Shown here piece by piece: positions 54,868 through 64,000 of a DNA stretch of 64,000 nt. The stretch comes from Variovorax sp. Root411 (GTDB lineage Bacteria; Pseudomonadota; Gammaproteobacteria; Burkholderiales; Burkholderiaceae_C). The notes beneath the pieces are model-generated. The model did not search any database, was not told the origin of the DNA, and worked only from the letters and a program-made list of their open reading frames with translations. Each line of letters opens with the position of its first letter. The first letter of the stretch is position 1. The position numbers and the translations under genes were made by a program. The DNA is taken from contig NZ_LMDW01000019.1 of NCBI RefSeq assembly GCF_001425205.1, positions 82,686-146,685 of the forward strand, written 5' to 3'.

Positions 54868-54971
54868 GACCGCGATTCTGCTTGGGAGATGTTTCAGACC
54901 CGTAAAGCAGGGCCTTTTGCACTCAATTCGCACTAGATCAGACGAATTCAGCGCAGCGAAGCCGAATGCGC

Positions 54972-55379
54972 TCAGTCGCGCACCGGCCCGCGCATGCTCT
55001 TGATCTGCGAACGCTGGCTCTTGCCCTCGAGCCGGCGCTGCTTCGACCCGTAGGTCGGCTTGGTGGCACGCCGCACGCGCGGCGGCGTGGCCACGCTGTC
55101 GATCACCGCCTGCAGGCGCGCGAGCGCGTCGGCGCGGTTCATTTCCTGCGTGCGGTGCTGCTGCGCCTTGAGCACGAACACGCCTTCCTGCGTGATGCGG
55201 CTGTCGCGCAGCGCGAGCAGACGTTCCTTCACGTCGGTCGGCAACGAACTCGCATGGATGTCGTAGCGCAGGTGCACCGCGCTCGACACCTTGTTGACGT
55301 TCTGCCCGCCCGCGCCCTGCGCCCGGATGGCGCTGATCTCGACCTCGTCGGTGTCGATCAAAAGAGGCGCGCGCAGCAT
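54972..55379 (-). CDS. arfB: alternative ribosome-rescue factor B (peptidyl-tRNA hydrolase YaeJ)
   Basis: A 135-residue release-factor-like hydrolase. The catalytic GGQ is at residues 24-26 in AQGAGGQNVNKVSSAVHLRYDI, and the disordered basic tail (GSKQRRLEGKSQRSQIKSMRG) that enters the mRNA channel is intact. It hydrolyses peptidyl-tRNA on ribosomes stalled at an mRNA end. The ATG at 55379 follows the bktB stop by 5 bp on the same strand. It is distinguished from the PrfA/PrfB factors by its small size. Confidence 0.93.
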   Translation of the reverse strand: MLRAPLLIDTDEVEISAIRAQGAGGQNVNKVSSAVHLRYDIHASSLPTDVKERLLALRDSRITQEGVFVLKAQQHRTQEMNRADALARLQAVIDSVATPPRVRRATKPTYGSKQRRLEGKSQRSQIKSMRGPVRD

Positions 55380-55384
55380 GACGT

Positions 55385-56569
55385 TCAGACGCGTTCGAAC
55401 ACGGCGGCAATACCTTGGCCGCCGCCGATGCACATCGTGACGAGTGCATAGCGCCCGCCCGTGCGGTGCAACTCGGCAATCGCCTTCGTCGTGATGATCG
55501 CGCCGGTCGCGCCCACCGGGTGGCCCAGCGAAATGCCCGAGCCGTTCGGGTTCACCTTGGCAGGGTCGAAGCCCAGTTCCTTGATGACCGCGCAGGCCTG
55601 CGCCGCGAAGGCCTCGTTCGACTCGATCACGTCGAAGTCGCTCACCTTCAGTCCGGTCCGTTCCAGCACCTTGCGCGTGGCCGGCACCGGACCGATGCCC
55701 ATGTACGCGGGCTCGACACCGGCGTGTGCATAGCCCACTAGGCGCGCCAGCGGCTTGAGCCCCAGCGCCTTCACGCGGCCACCCTCGGCCAGCACCACGG
55801 CGGCGGCGCCGTCGTTGATGCCCGACGCGTTACCGGCCGTCACGAGGCCGTCTTTCTTGAACGCGGGCTTCATCTTCGAGAGCGTCTCGACGGTGGTGTC
55901 GGCGCGCACATGCTCGTCGGTGTCGAACAGCACGATGCCCTTGCGCGTCTTCACTTCGACCGGAATGATCTGTTCCTTGAAGCGGCCGGCTGCTATGGCC
56001 GCTGCGGCGCGCTGCTGGCTGGTGGCGGCCAGTTCGTCCTGCTGCTCGCGCGTGATGCCGTAGCGCGCGGCCACGTTCTCGGCGGTGATGCCCATGTGGA
56101 TCTTCTCCCACGGGTCGTGCAGGATGCCCAGCATGTAGTCGAGGAGCACCGCGTCGCCCATGCGCGCGCCGTAGCGTGCCGAGGTGTCGAAGTACGGGCC
56201 GCGGCTCATCGATTCCGAGCCGCCGCCGATGGCGACGTCGCAGTCTCCAAGCGCAATGGCCTGCGCCGCCGACACGATGGCCTGCAGGCCCGAGCCGCAG
56301 AGGCGATTGACGTTGAAGGCCGGTGTCTCGATGGGGCAGCCCGCATCGATGGCAGCCACGCGGCTCAGGTATGCGTCCTTCACGTCGGTGGGAATCACGT
56401 TGCCCATCACCACATGCCCGATGGCATCTGCGGCCACGCCGCTGCGCTCGATGGCGGCCTTGACGGCGGTGGTGGCCAGCTGGGTGTTGGGCACGTCCTT
56501 CAGCGCGCCGCCGAAGGTGCCGATGGCGGTGCGGGCGGTGCCGACCACGAAGATGTCGCGCGAGGTCAT
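55385..56569 (-). CDS. bktB: beta-ketothiolase / acetyl-CoA acyltransferase, BktB-type
   Basis: A 394-residue biosynthetic thiolase. The nucleophile Cys is in VNRLCGSGLQAIVSAAQAI (about residue 90), the His in SLGHPVGATGA, and the second Cys in TMCIGGGQG. The N-terminus (ARTAIGTFGGALKDV) and the pattern around MGNVIPTDVKDAYLSRVAA resemble Cupriavidus BktB, which takes longer acyl-CoAs for polyhydroxyalkanoate synthesis; PhaA/AtoB cannot be excluded. No pha genes are adjacent. Confidence 0.88.
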   Translation of the reverse strand: MTSRDIFVVGTARTAIGTFGGALKDVPNTQLATTAVKAAIERSGVAADAIGHVVMGNVIPTDVKDAYLSRVAAIDAGCPIETPAFNVNRLCGSGLQAIVSAAQAIALGDCDVAIGGGSESMSRGPYFDTSARYGARMGDAVLLDYMLGILHDPWEKIHMGITAENVAARYGITREQQDELAATSQQRAAAAIAAGRFKEQIIPVEVKTRKGIVLFDTDEHVRADTTVETLSKMKPAFKKDGLVTAGNASGINDGAAAVVLAEGGRVKALGLKPLARLVGYAHAGVEPAYMGIGPVPATRKVLERTGLKVSDFDVIESNEAFAAQACAVIKELGFDPAKVNPNGSGISLGHPVGATGAIITTKAIAELHRTGGRYALVTMCIGGGQGIAAVFERV

Positions 56570-56640
56570 GGAATGTCTCTCCTGGATGAAAGCGAAAGCC
56601 GCGGACAGCGGCTGCAGGAGGACGATTCTGACGGCGAACG

Positions 56641-56659
56641 GCGCGACGGGTTGTCGCGC
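56641..56659. promoter_or_regulatory. inverted repeat upstream of bktB
   Basis: GCGCGAC-GGGTT-GTCGCGC has perfect 7-bp arms 72 bp upstream of the bktB start and 17 bp beyond the stop of the next gene. It could be a terminator of that gene or an operator. Confidence 0.35.
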
Positions 56660-56675
56660 GGGAAATACCGGCGGC

Positions 56676-57020
56676 TCAGCCGCGTGAGACAGATTTCGGC
56701 GACACGTCGGTCACGTCGCCGGCGCTGCCGCGAATGCGCACCGGCCGCTCCACCGCCTCGCCGCGCGCCCGCGCATTGGCCACGTCGGCGGCGGTCGGCT
56801 CGGCCGCCTGTGTCGTATGGCGAAATTTGTCGAAGCCCGAGCGCGGGTTGAAGCGCCCACCCATCGAAGACATCCAAGGCGTCACCGGCTTGCCCGTGAG
56901 ACGCCCCCAGGCGTAGCGCACACCCCACACGGCCGCCAGCAGCATGACCGCCACGGCCAGGCTGGCCGCGAAAACCAGCCCCAGGAGCAGAAGAATGACA
57001 CGAAGAATGAAGTTCATCAT
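56676..57020 (-). CDS. small membrane protein downstream of clpB
   Basis: A 114-residue protein. One long hydrophobic region covers residues 4-35 (ILRVILLLLGLVFAASLAVAVMLLAAVWG). A basic segment follows (RYAWGRLTGKPVTPW), then a soluble C-terminal half with RARGEAVERPVRIRGSAGDV. It may span the membrane once or twice. It starts six bases from the clpB stop, so it is probably expressed with clpB in the heat-shock regulon. The function is unknown. Confidence 0.75.
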   Translation of the reverse strand: MMNFILRVILLLLGLVFAASLAVAVMLLAAVWGVRYAWGRLTGKPVTPWMSSMGGRFNPRSGFDKFRHTTQAAEPTAADVANARARGEAVERPVRIRGSAGDVTDVSPKSVSRG

Positions 57021-57026
57021 CCGACT

Positions 57027-59648
<2,622 letters not shown>

Positions 59649-59667
59649 GGCTTGATTCCTGCATTCA

Positions 59668-59695
59668 AAATAGGGCCGTTCGCAGTCCCTTCAAG
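59668..59695 (-). promoter_or_regulatory. sigma-32 (RpoH) promoter of clpB
   Basis: On the minus strand CTTGAAG (59689-59695) is followed after 13 bp by CCCTATTT (59668-59675), close to the RpoH consensus CTTGAAA-N12-14-CCCCATnT. It lies 20 bp upstream of the clpB ATG, leaving a short leader with AGGAAT as ribosome site. Confidence 0.85.
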
Positions 59696-59757
59696 TGCAA
59701 ATCCGCTTGCGGGGCTTTTTCCTGTTCTTTTTCCTTCGGCTGTTTTTGGAGTCCATC

Positions 59758-60750
59758 ATGTTCTTTTCAAGGCGCAATGTCGTGTCGCGCGGGGTGCAGC
59801 TGATGCTGGCGCTCGGTTTGTCGGGCGCCGTGCTGGCCCCGGCGCAGGCGCAGAGCGGCACGCCGATCCGCCTGCTGGTGGGTTTCCCCGCCGGCGCCGG
59901 CACCGACGCCATTGCACGCACGCTCGGCGAAAAGCTCAAGGACGTGCTGGACGTGCCCGTGGTGGTCGAGAACCGCGCCGGCGCGGGCGGGCAGATCGCG
60001 GCGACGGTGCTGAAGTCTTCGCCGGCCGACGGCCACACGCTGTTCCTGTCGCACGACCACACCATCTCGATCCTGCCGCAGGTGGTGAAGAACCCGGGCT
60101 TCAACCCCGCCACCGACTTCGTGCCCGTGGCCGGCTTCGCGACCTTCGCCAACGTGCTCGCGGTTTCGGGCGGCACGCCGGCGAGGAGCATCGACGAATA
60201 CGTGAAGTGGGTCCGCACGCAGAAGGGCGGCAAGGAAACCATCGGCATCCCCGCGCCGGCCTCGATCCCCGAGTTCCTGGTGAAGATGATTTCGGAGAAG
60301 TACAAGATCGACGTGCAGCCCGCGCCCTACCGCGGCAGCGCGCCCATGACGGCCGACATGCTGGGCAACCAGATCACCGCGGGCATTGCCTCGGTGCCGG
60401 ACTTCATCGAGAACCACAAGGCGGGCAAGATGCGCATCGTGGCCTCCATCGGCGCCAAGCGCCAGGCGGTGATTCCGAACGTGCCGACCTTCACCGAGCT
60501 GGGCTTCGCGAACCTGGAAGACCTGCCCTACTACGGCATCTTCGCGCCGGTGGGCACGCCGCAGCCGATCATCGACAAGTACGGCGACGCGCTGCAGAAG
60601 GTGCTGGCGATGCCCGACGTGAAGCAGAAGCTGACGGCGATGGGGCTGACGGTGGGCTATGAGCCGCAGGGGCAGTTCGCGGGCCGCGTGCGCACGTACA
60701 CGCAGACCTGGGAGCGGATCATCCAGGCCAGCGGGTTCAAACCCCTCTGA
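59758..60750 (+). CDS. Bug/TctC-family binding protein
   Basis: A 330-residue secreted receptor. The signal peptide ends AQAQ (about residue 32), followed by the Bug motifs IRLLVGFPAGAGTDAIARTLG, VVVENRAGAGGQIAATVLKS and PYRGSAPMTADMLGNQ. It should bind a carboxylate; no TctAB genes are near. I start at the ATG 59758 (MFFSRRN). It is divergent from clpB, and the 109-bp gap also holds the clpB heat-shock promoter. A hairpin at 60758-60781 follows. Confidence 0.92.
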   Translation: MFFSRRNVVSRGVQLMLALGLSGAVLAPAQAQSGTPIRLLVGFPAGAGTDAIARTLGEKLKDVLDVPVVVENRAGAGGQIAATVLKSSPADGHTLFLSHDHTISILPQVVKNPGFNPATDFVPVAGFATFANVLAVSGGTPARSIDEYVKWVRTQKGGKETIGIPAPASIPEFLVKMISEKYKIDVQPAPYRGSAPMTADMLGNQITAGIASVPDFIENHKAGKMRIVASIGAKRQAVIPNVPTFTELGFANLEDLPYYGIFAPVGTPQPIIDKYGDALQKVLAMPDVKQKLTAMGLTVGYEPQGQFAGRVRTYTQTWERIIQASGFKPL

Positions 60751-60757
60751 TGTTTTG

Positions 60758-60781
60758 CCCCTCCCCCCTCGGGGAGAGGGG
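60758..60781. terminator. GC-rich palindrome between convergent Bug and moaE genes
   Basis: CCCCTCCCCCC and GGGGAGAGGGG pair over 11 positions with one mismatch and a two-base centre (TC). There is no strong T run. It sits in the 43-bp gap between two convergent stops and could act as a weak bidirectional terminator. The GGGGAGAGGG half also occurs at window positions 1-10, so it may be a dispersed repeat. Confidence 0.5.
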
Positions 60782-60793
60782 ACAACACAGCAA

Positions 60794-61270
60794 TCAGGCG
60801 TTCGGGGCGCTGATGCCCCAGCGCGCCAACGCCGCGTCGTCGGCCACGCGCGCATCGACCCAGCGGGCACCTTCGGGCGTCTGCTCTTTCTTCCAGAACG
60901 GCGCCTGGGTCTTGAGATAGTCCATCAGGAATTCGCAGGCCTCGAAGCTCTGGCCGCGATGCGCCGACACCACCGCCACCATCATGATCTGGTCCAGCGG
61001 CTGCAGCAGGCCCACACGGTGGATAACGCGCGCGCCCAGGATGTCGAAGCGCTTGTGCGCCTCGTCGATCATGGCCTCGATGGCCTTCTCGGTCATGCCC
61101 GGGTAATGCTCCAGCTCCATCGAAGCCACGCTGCTGCCGTCGTTTCGATCTCGCACGGTGCCGACAAAGCTGCAGACCGCGCCCACGCGCTTGTCGCCGG
61201 CACGCAACGCGGCGACCTCCTGTCCAAGGTCGAAATCGGCTGTCTGGATCGAAACACGCGCAACGCTCAT
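60794..61270 (-). CDS. moaE: molybdopterin synthase catalytic subunit MoaE
   Basis: A 158-residue large subunit of molybdopterin synthase. It shows the family pieces AVCSFVGTVRDRNDG, LEHYPGMTEKAIE, IHRVGLLQPLDQIMMVAVVSAHR and the active-site Lys region FWKKEQTPEGARWVD. With MoaD it adds dithiolene sulfur to precursor Z. I start at the ATG 61270. The gene is separated from moaD by a gene on the other strand, so it needs its own promoter, probably in the 252-bp gap upstream. Confidence 0.95.
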   Translation of the reverse strand: MSVARVSIQTADFDLGQEVAALRAGDKRVGAVCSFVGTVRDRNDGSSVASMELEHYPGMTEKAIEAMIDEAHKRFDILGARVIHRVGLLQPLDQIMMVAVVSAHRGQSFEACEFLMDYLKTQAPFWKKEQTPEGARWVDARVADDAALARWGISAPNA

Positions 61271-61378
61271 CTCCGGATTGTGGCATCGCGATAGACTGCG
61301 GCAATGCCCTGCCTCGCCACGCCCTCCTCGGTGCTTTCGCACCCCGAGAGCCGCTGCGCGCGCCAGGGCAACAAAGCC

Positions 61379-61456
61379 AAAAAACCAAAGCTCGTCTGAC
61401 CGGAGCCGAGGTTCCGTCGTCGGATGAGCGACGGAACCTGCAAAAAGGCTTTGGCC
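61379..61456 (-). promoter_or_regulatory. structured leader or terminator-like element in front of moaE
   Basis: An outer stem (CCAAAGC/GCTTTGG, 61385-61391 with 61448-61454) encloses an inner perfect 11-bp stem (61409-61419 with 61429-61439, loop of nine). On the minus strand the structure ends in six T (61384-61379). A second GGCTTTG copy (61372-61378) offers an alternative partner for CCAAAGCC. It lies about 110 bp upstream of moaE, so it may terminate read-through or act as an attenuator/riboswitch of the moaE transcript. Confidence 0.5.
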
Positions 61457-61522
61457 CCCCCGGGTTGTGCGCGCATCGGACGGTGGTTCTTTCCATCGGT
61501 CGATTCCTGAAAGGAAGCCCGC

Positions 61523-62419
61523 GTGCCTCGACAACAACCAAGCTCCACCACCCCTGATTTCTCCGGCTTCTGGGTGGCCCTCGTTACCCCGTTCCGCGAT
61601 GGCGCGGTGGACCATGCCGCCCTCGCCGCGCTGACGCGACGGCTCGCCGACGATGGCGTGACAGGCTTCGTGCCCTGCGGCTCGACCGGCGAGGCCGCCG
61701 CGCTCGACGAAGCCGAGCAACTGGCCGTGCTCGACACCGTGCTGGCGGCGGCCGGCGGACTGCCTGTGGTCATGGGCATTTCCGGCTACCACCTGGGCAA
61801 GGCCACGGCCTGGGCGCGCCAGCTTTCGGAACGCCCGCTGGCGGGCCTGCTGGTGGCCGCACCGCACTACGTACGGCCGTCGCAGGCCGGCCTGCTCGAA
61901 TGGTTCCGCGCCATCGCCGATGCCAGCACGCTGCCGGTGCTGATCTATGACATTCCCTATCGCACCGGCGTCACCATCGCCCGCGACACGCTGCTGGCGC
62001 TGGCCGAACATCCGCGTATCCGCGGCATCAAGGACTGCGGCGGCGACATGGCCAAGACGCGTGCGGTGATCGCCGACGGCCGCCTGCAGGTGCTGACGGG
62101 CGAGGACAACCAGATCTTCGGCACCATGGCCGAAGGCGGCGTGGGCGCCATCGCAGCCAGCGGGCATGTGCAGACGCGGCGCTTCGTCCGGCTGGTGCGC
62201 CTGCTGGCAGACAATCGGCTGGCCGAGGCGCGCGCCGAATGGCAAGCGCTGCAACCGCTGGTGGAAATCCTGTTTGCCGAACCGAACCCCGGTCCGGTGA
62301 AGGCGCTGCTGGCGCACGCGGGCGAAATGCGCGACGAATTGCGCTCGCCGATGACCCGCGCTTCCGACGATCTGCGCGAACGCCTCGTGGCGCTGGACGC
62401 CCGCCTCAGCCGCCCGTGA
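61523..62419 (+). CDS. DapA-family (DHDPS/NAL-like) lyase
   Basis: A 298-residue class I aldolase. The catalytic Lys is in RIRGIKDCGGD (about residue 173) and the Tyr in LIYDIPYRTG; the GSTGEAA substrate motif is present. It is distinct from the housekeeping dapA at 19126 (both paralogues are in the window) and probably acts on another 2-keto acid or sugar acid. The start is a GTG at 61523. It is inserted between moaE and moaD on the opposite strand, its end overlapping moaD by 14 bp. Confidence 0.87.
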   Translation: MPRQQPSSTTPDFSGFWVALVTPFRDGAVDHAALAALTRRLADDGVTGFVPCGSTGEAAALDEAEQLAVLDTVLAAAGGLPVVMGISGYHLGKATAWARQLSERPLAGLLVAAPHYVRPSQAGLLEWFRAIADASTLPVLIYDIPYRTGVTIARDTLLALAEHPRIRGIKDCGGDMAKTRAVIADGRLQVLTGEDNQIFGTMAEGGVGAIAASGHVQTRRFVRLVRLLADNRLAEARAEWQALQPLVEILFAEPNPGPVKALLAHAGEMRDELRSPMTRASDDLRERLVALDARLSRP

Positions 62420-62657
62420 CGGGCGGGAAGAAAGCGACTTCGCAGCCTTCGCCCAAGGCGGCGGCTTCGTCGCTCATCATCTGATCGAGCGCCATGCGCA
62501 CCGCCTTGCCGCGTGCAAGCGCGGTGGCGTAGGCGCCGCCCCGGGCGATGAGTTCGTCGCGCAGGGCCGAAAGCGTTCTGGCTTTCGTGTCGACGGTTTC
62601 GCCGCTGCTGGAAAGGGCTTCGCGCACCGAGGCGAAATAACGGATCTGGACCTTCAT
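62406..62657 (-). CDS. moaD: molybdopterin synthase sulfur-carrier subunit MoaD
   Basis: An 83-residue ubiquitin-fold sulfur carrier ending in the required diglycine VTGG, with FFPPVTGG as the family tail. It starts at ATG 62657 (MKVQIRYFASVREAL), five bases after the moeA stop. Its C-terminal thiocarboxylate feeds MoaE. The end overlaps the convergent DapA-family gene by 14 bp. Confidence 0.93.
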   Translation of the reverse strand: MKVQIRYFASVREALSSSGETVDTKARTLSALRDELIARGGAYATALARGKAVRMALDQMMSDEAAALGEGCEVAFFPPVTGG

Positions 62658-62662
62658 GTGAC

Positions 62663-63949
62663 TCAACCCAGTAGCGACGCGAAGGGAATGAAGTCGACGG
62701 TGTCGCCCGCCTTGATCGTCTGGCCGGCCGGGTTGTCGACCAGGCCGTCGCCCCAGACCATCGAAGTCAGCACGCCCGAACTCTGGTTGCCGAACAGGTC
62801 GAGGCCGCCGTCCGCGTTGCGCCGCGCGCGCAGGAACTCCCGGCGCTTGTCCGCACGGGGCCAGTCGAAATCGGCGCGCATCTTCACCGCTTCCGGTGCG
62901 ACGCGCGTGGCGCCCTGCAGCGCCAGCAGGAAGGGCCGCACGAGCATCAGGAAAGTCAGGAAGCTCGACACCGGGTTGCCGGGCAGCCCCGTCACATGGC
63001 AGGCGCCCTGCCCGTTGCTGCGCGCGATCGAGCCGTAGGCAAAGGGCTTGCCGGGCTTCATCGACAGCGACCAGAGCTGCAACTCGCCCAGCGATTGCAG
63101 CGCCGCGCGGATGTGGTCTTCCTCGCCGACGGAGACGCCACCGGTGGTGATGATCAGGTCGCTCGTCTCCGCCGCATCGCGCAGTGCGGCGATGGTGGCT
63201 TCGCGGTTGTCGGGCACGATGCCCAGGTCGTTCACCTCGCAGCCCAGGCGATGCAGCAGGGCCCGCATGAAGAATCGGTTGGAGTTGTAGATGGCGCCGG
63301 GCTTCATCGCGTCGGGCGACACCTCGCCGGGCATCACCAGTTCGTCGCCGGTGGAAAGCATGGCCACGCGCGGCTTGCGCGCCGCCTGCAGGCGGTCGAA
63401 GCCCACGCTGGCCGCAAGGCCGAGCGCGGCGGGCGTGAGGCGATCGCCCTTCTTCAGCACGACGTCGCCGGAGGCCACGTCTTCGCCTGCACGGCGGATC
63501 CATTGGCCGGCAGCGGGAACGATGGCGATGCGCACCGAACCCAGGCTGCCTTCCTGCGGCGTGGCCGTGGTGTCTTCCTGCATCACGACGGCATCGGCGC
63601 CTTCGGGGACCTGCGCGCCCGTGAAGATGCGCGCGGCTGTGCCGGCTGCGAGCGACGTACCGACGGTGCCTGCGGGGATGCGCTGCGTCACCTTCAGTTC
63701 GGCGCCCGGCGCGGCACAGTCGGCCGCGCGCACAGCGTAGCCGTCCATCGCGCTGTTGTCGCGCGGAGGCACCGTGAGGCCGGAGACGAGGTCCTGCGCC
63801 AGCACGCGGCCATCGGCGTCGAAGGTACCGACGCTCTCGGCGGGCAGCTTCGGCAATGCCTTCGCGAGCAGGACCGCGATCGCCTCATCGAGCGGCATCA
63901 GCTGCGGGCGCGAGGAAGAAGCGGCGAAAGGAACAGGTGAGTCAGCCAT
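62663..63949 (-). CDS. moeA: molybdopterin molybdotransferase MoeA
   Basis: A 428-residue MoeA that inserts molybdate into adenylated molybdopterin. It has RDNSAMDGYAVRA, IFTGAQVPEGADAVVMQED, the MoCF-fold motifs LSTGDELV and ITTGGVSVGEEDH, and CHVTGLPGNPVS. The start at ATG 63949 overlaps the stop of the partial gene upstream (ATGGCTGA), indicating translational coupling in the Mo-cofactor cluster. Confidence 0.96.
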   Translation of the reverse strand: MADSPVPFAASSSRPQLMPLDEAIAVLLAKALPKLPAESVGTFDADGRVLAQDLVSGLTVPPRDNSAMDGYAVRAADCAAPGAELKVTQRIPAGTVGTSLAAGTAARIFTGAQVPEGADAVVMQEDTTATPQEGSLGSVRIAIVPAAGQWIRRAGEDVASGDVVLKKGDRLTPAALGLAASVGFDRLQAARKPRVAMLSTGDELVMPGEVSPDAMKPGAIYNSNRFFMRALLHRLGCEVNDLGIVPDNREATIAALRDAAETSDLIITTGGVSVGEEDHIRAALQSLGELQLWSLSMKPGKPFAYGSIARSNGQGACHVTGLPGNPVSSFLTFLMLVRPFLLALQGATRVAPEAVKMRADFDWPRADKRREFLRARRNADGGLDLFGNQSSGVLTSMVWGDGLVDNPAGQTIKAGDTVDFIPFASLLG

Positions 63950-64000
63950 GGTGATCGGCGTTGTATTCGAAGCGGTCGCCGCTGTCGATCAACCACCTCG
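63942..64000 (-). CDS. C-terminal end of an upstream gene, cut by the window edge
   Basis: Eighteen codons of a frame ending RWLIDSGDRFEYNADHHG before a TGA that overlaps the moeA start by eight bases. The overlap pattern supports a real gene in the Mo-cofactor cluster; the expected neighbour is mobA or moaA. The fragment is too short to identify. Confidence 0.55.
   Translation of the reverse strand, partial: RWLIDSGDRFEYNADHHG

Overview
The window is dense, very GC-rich chromosomal DNA with short intergenic gaps and many stop/start overlaps. Orphan Bug/TctC solute-binding proteins, a BktB-type thiolase, a lone parE-transglycosylase-parC block, moeA-moaD-moaE and the overall gene set point to a betaproteobacterium of the family Comamonadaceae. 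A Variovorax-like genome is my best guess; this is inference from gene content, not a database match. I saw no tRNA, rRNA, CRISPR array, prophage or insertion-sequence transposase.

Left part (1-8.1 kb): a minus-strand operon joins a four-gene polar-amino-acid-type ABC importer to three enzymes whose families and order match kguE, kguK and kguD of the pseudomonad 2-ketogluconate pathway. A perfect 14-bp palindrome identical to the operator described for the LacI-family regulator PtxS lies upstream. A divergent CorA-like membrane protein and an isochorismatase-family hydrolase follow. From 8.1 to 11.3 kb a lipase-like hydrolase and a metallo-beta-lactamase-fold lipoprotein flank a 457-bp gap holding two large palindromes that share one 44-bp core.

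Middle part (11.3-36 kb) is mostly housekeeping: parE, a lytic transglycosylase and parC; dapA and bamC; a ribosomal oxygenase and an SlyD-like isomerase; dut and coaBC; pyrG, eno and ftsB; pnuC with a NadR-type kinase (nicotinamide riboside salvage); gamma carbonic anhydrase and hslO.

From 36 to 56.6 kb the content is accessory and metabolic. A thiolase/MaoC pair is under a TetR regulator with matching operators in both promoters. There are two Bug proteins, xerD, several exporters and permeases each beside a regulator, a small PAP2 / acyl carrier protein / ketosynthase group, a frame-disrupted M20 peptidase, a SulP transporter, arfB and bktB. The right end holds clpB behind a very good sigma-32 promoter, a third Bug protein, and moeA-moaD-moaE split by a plus-strand DapA-family gene. 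A structured element ending in a T tract lies in front of moaE.
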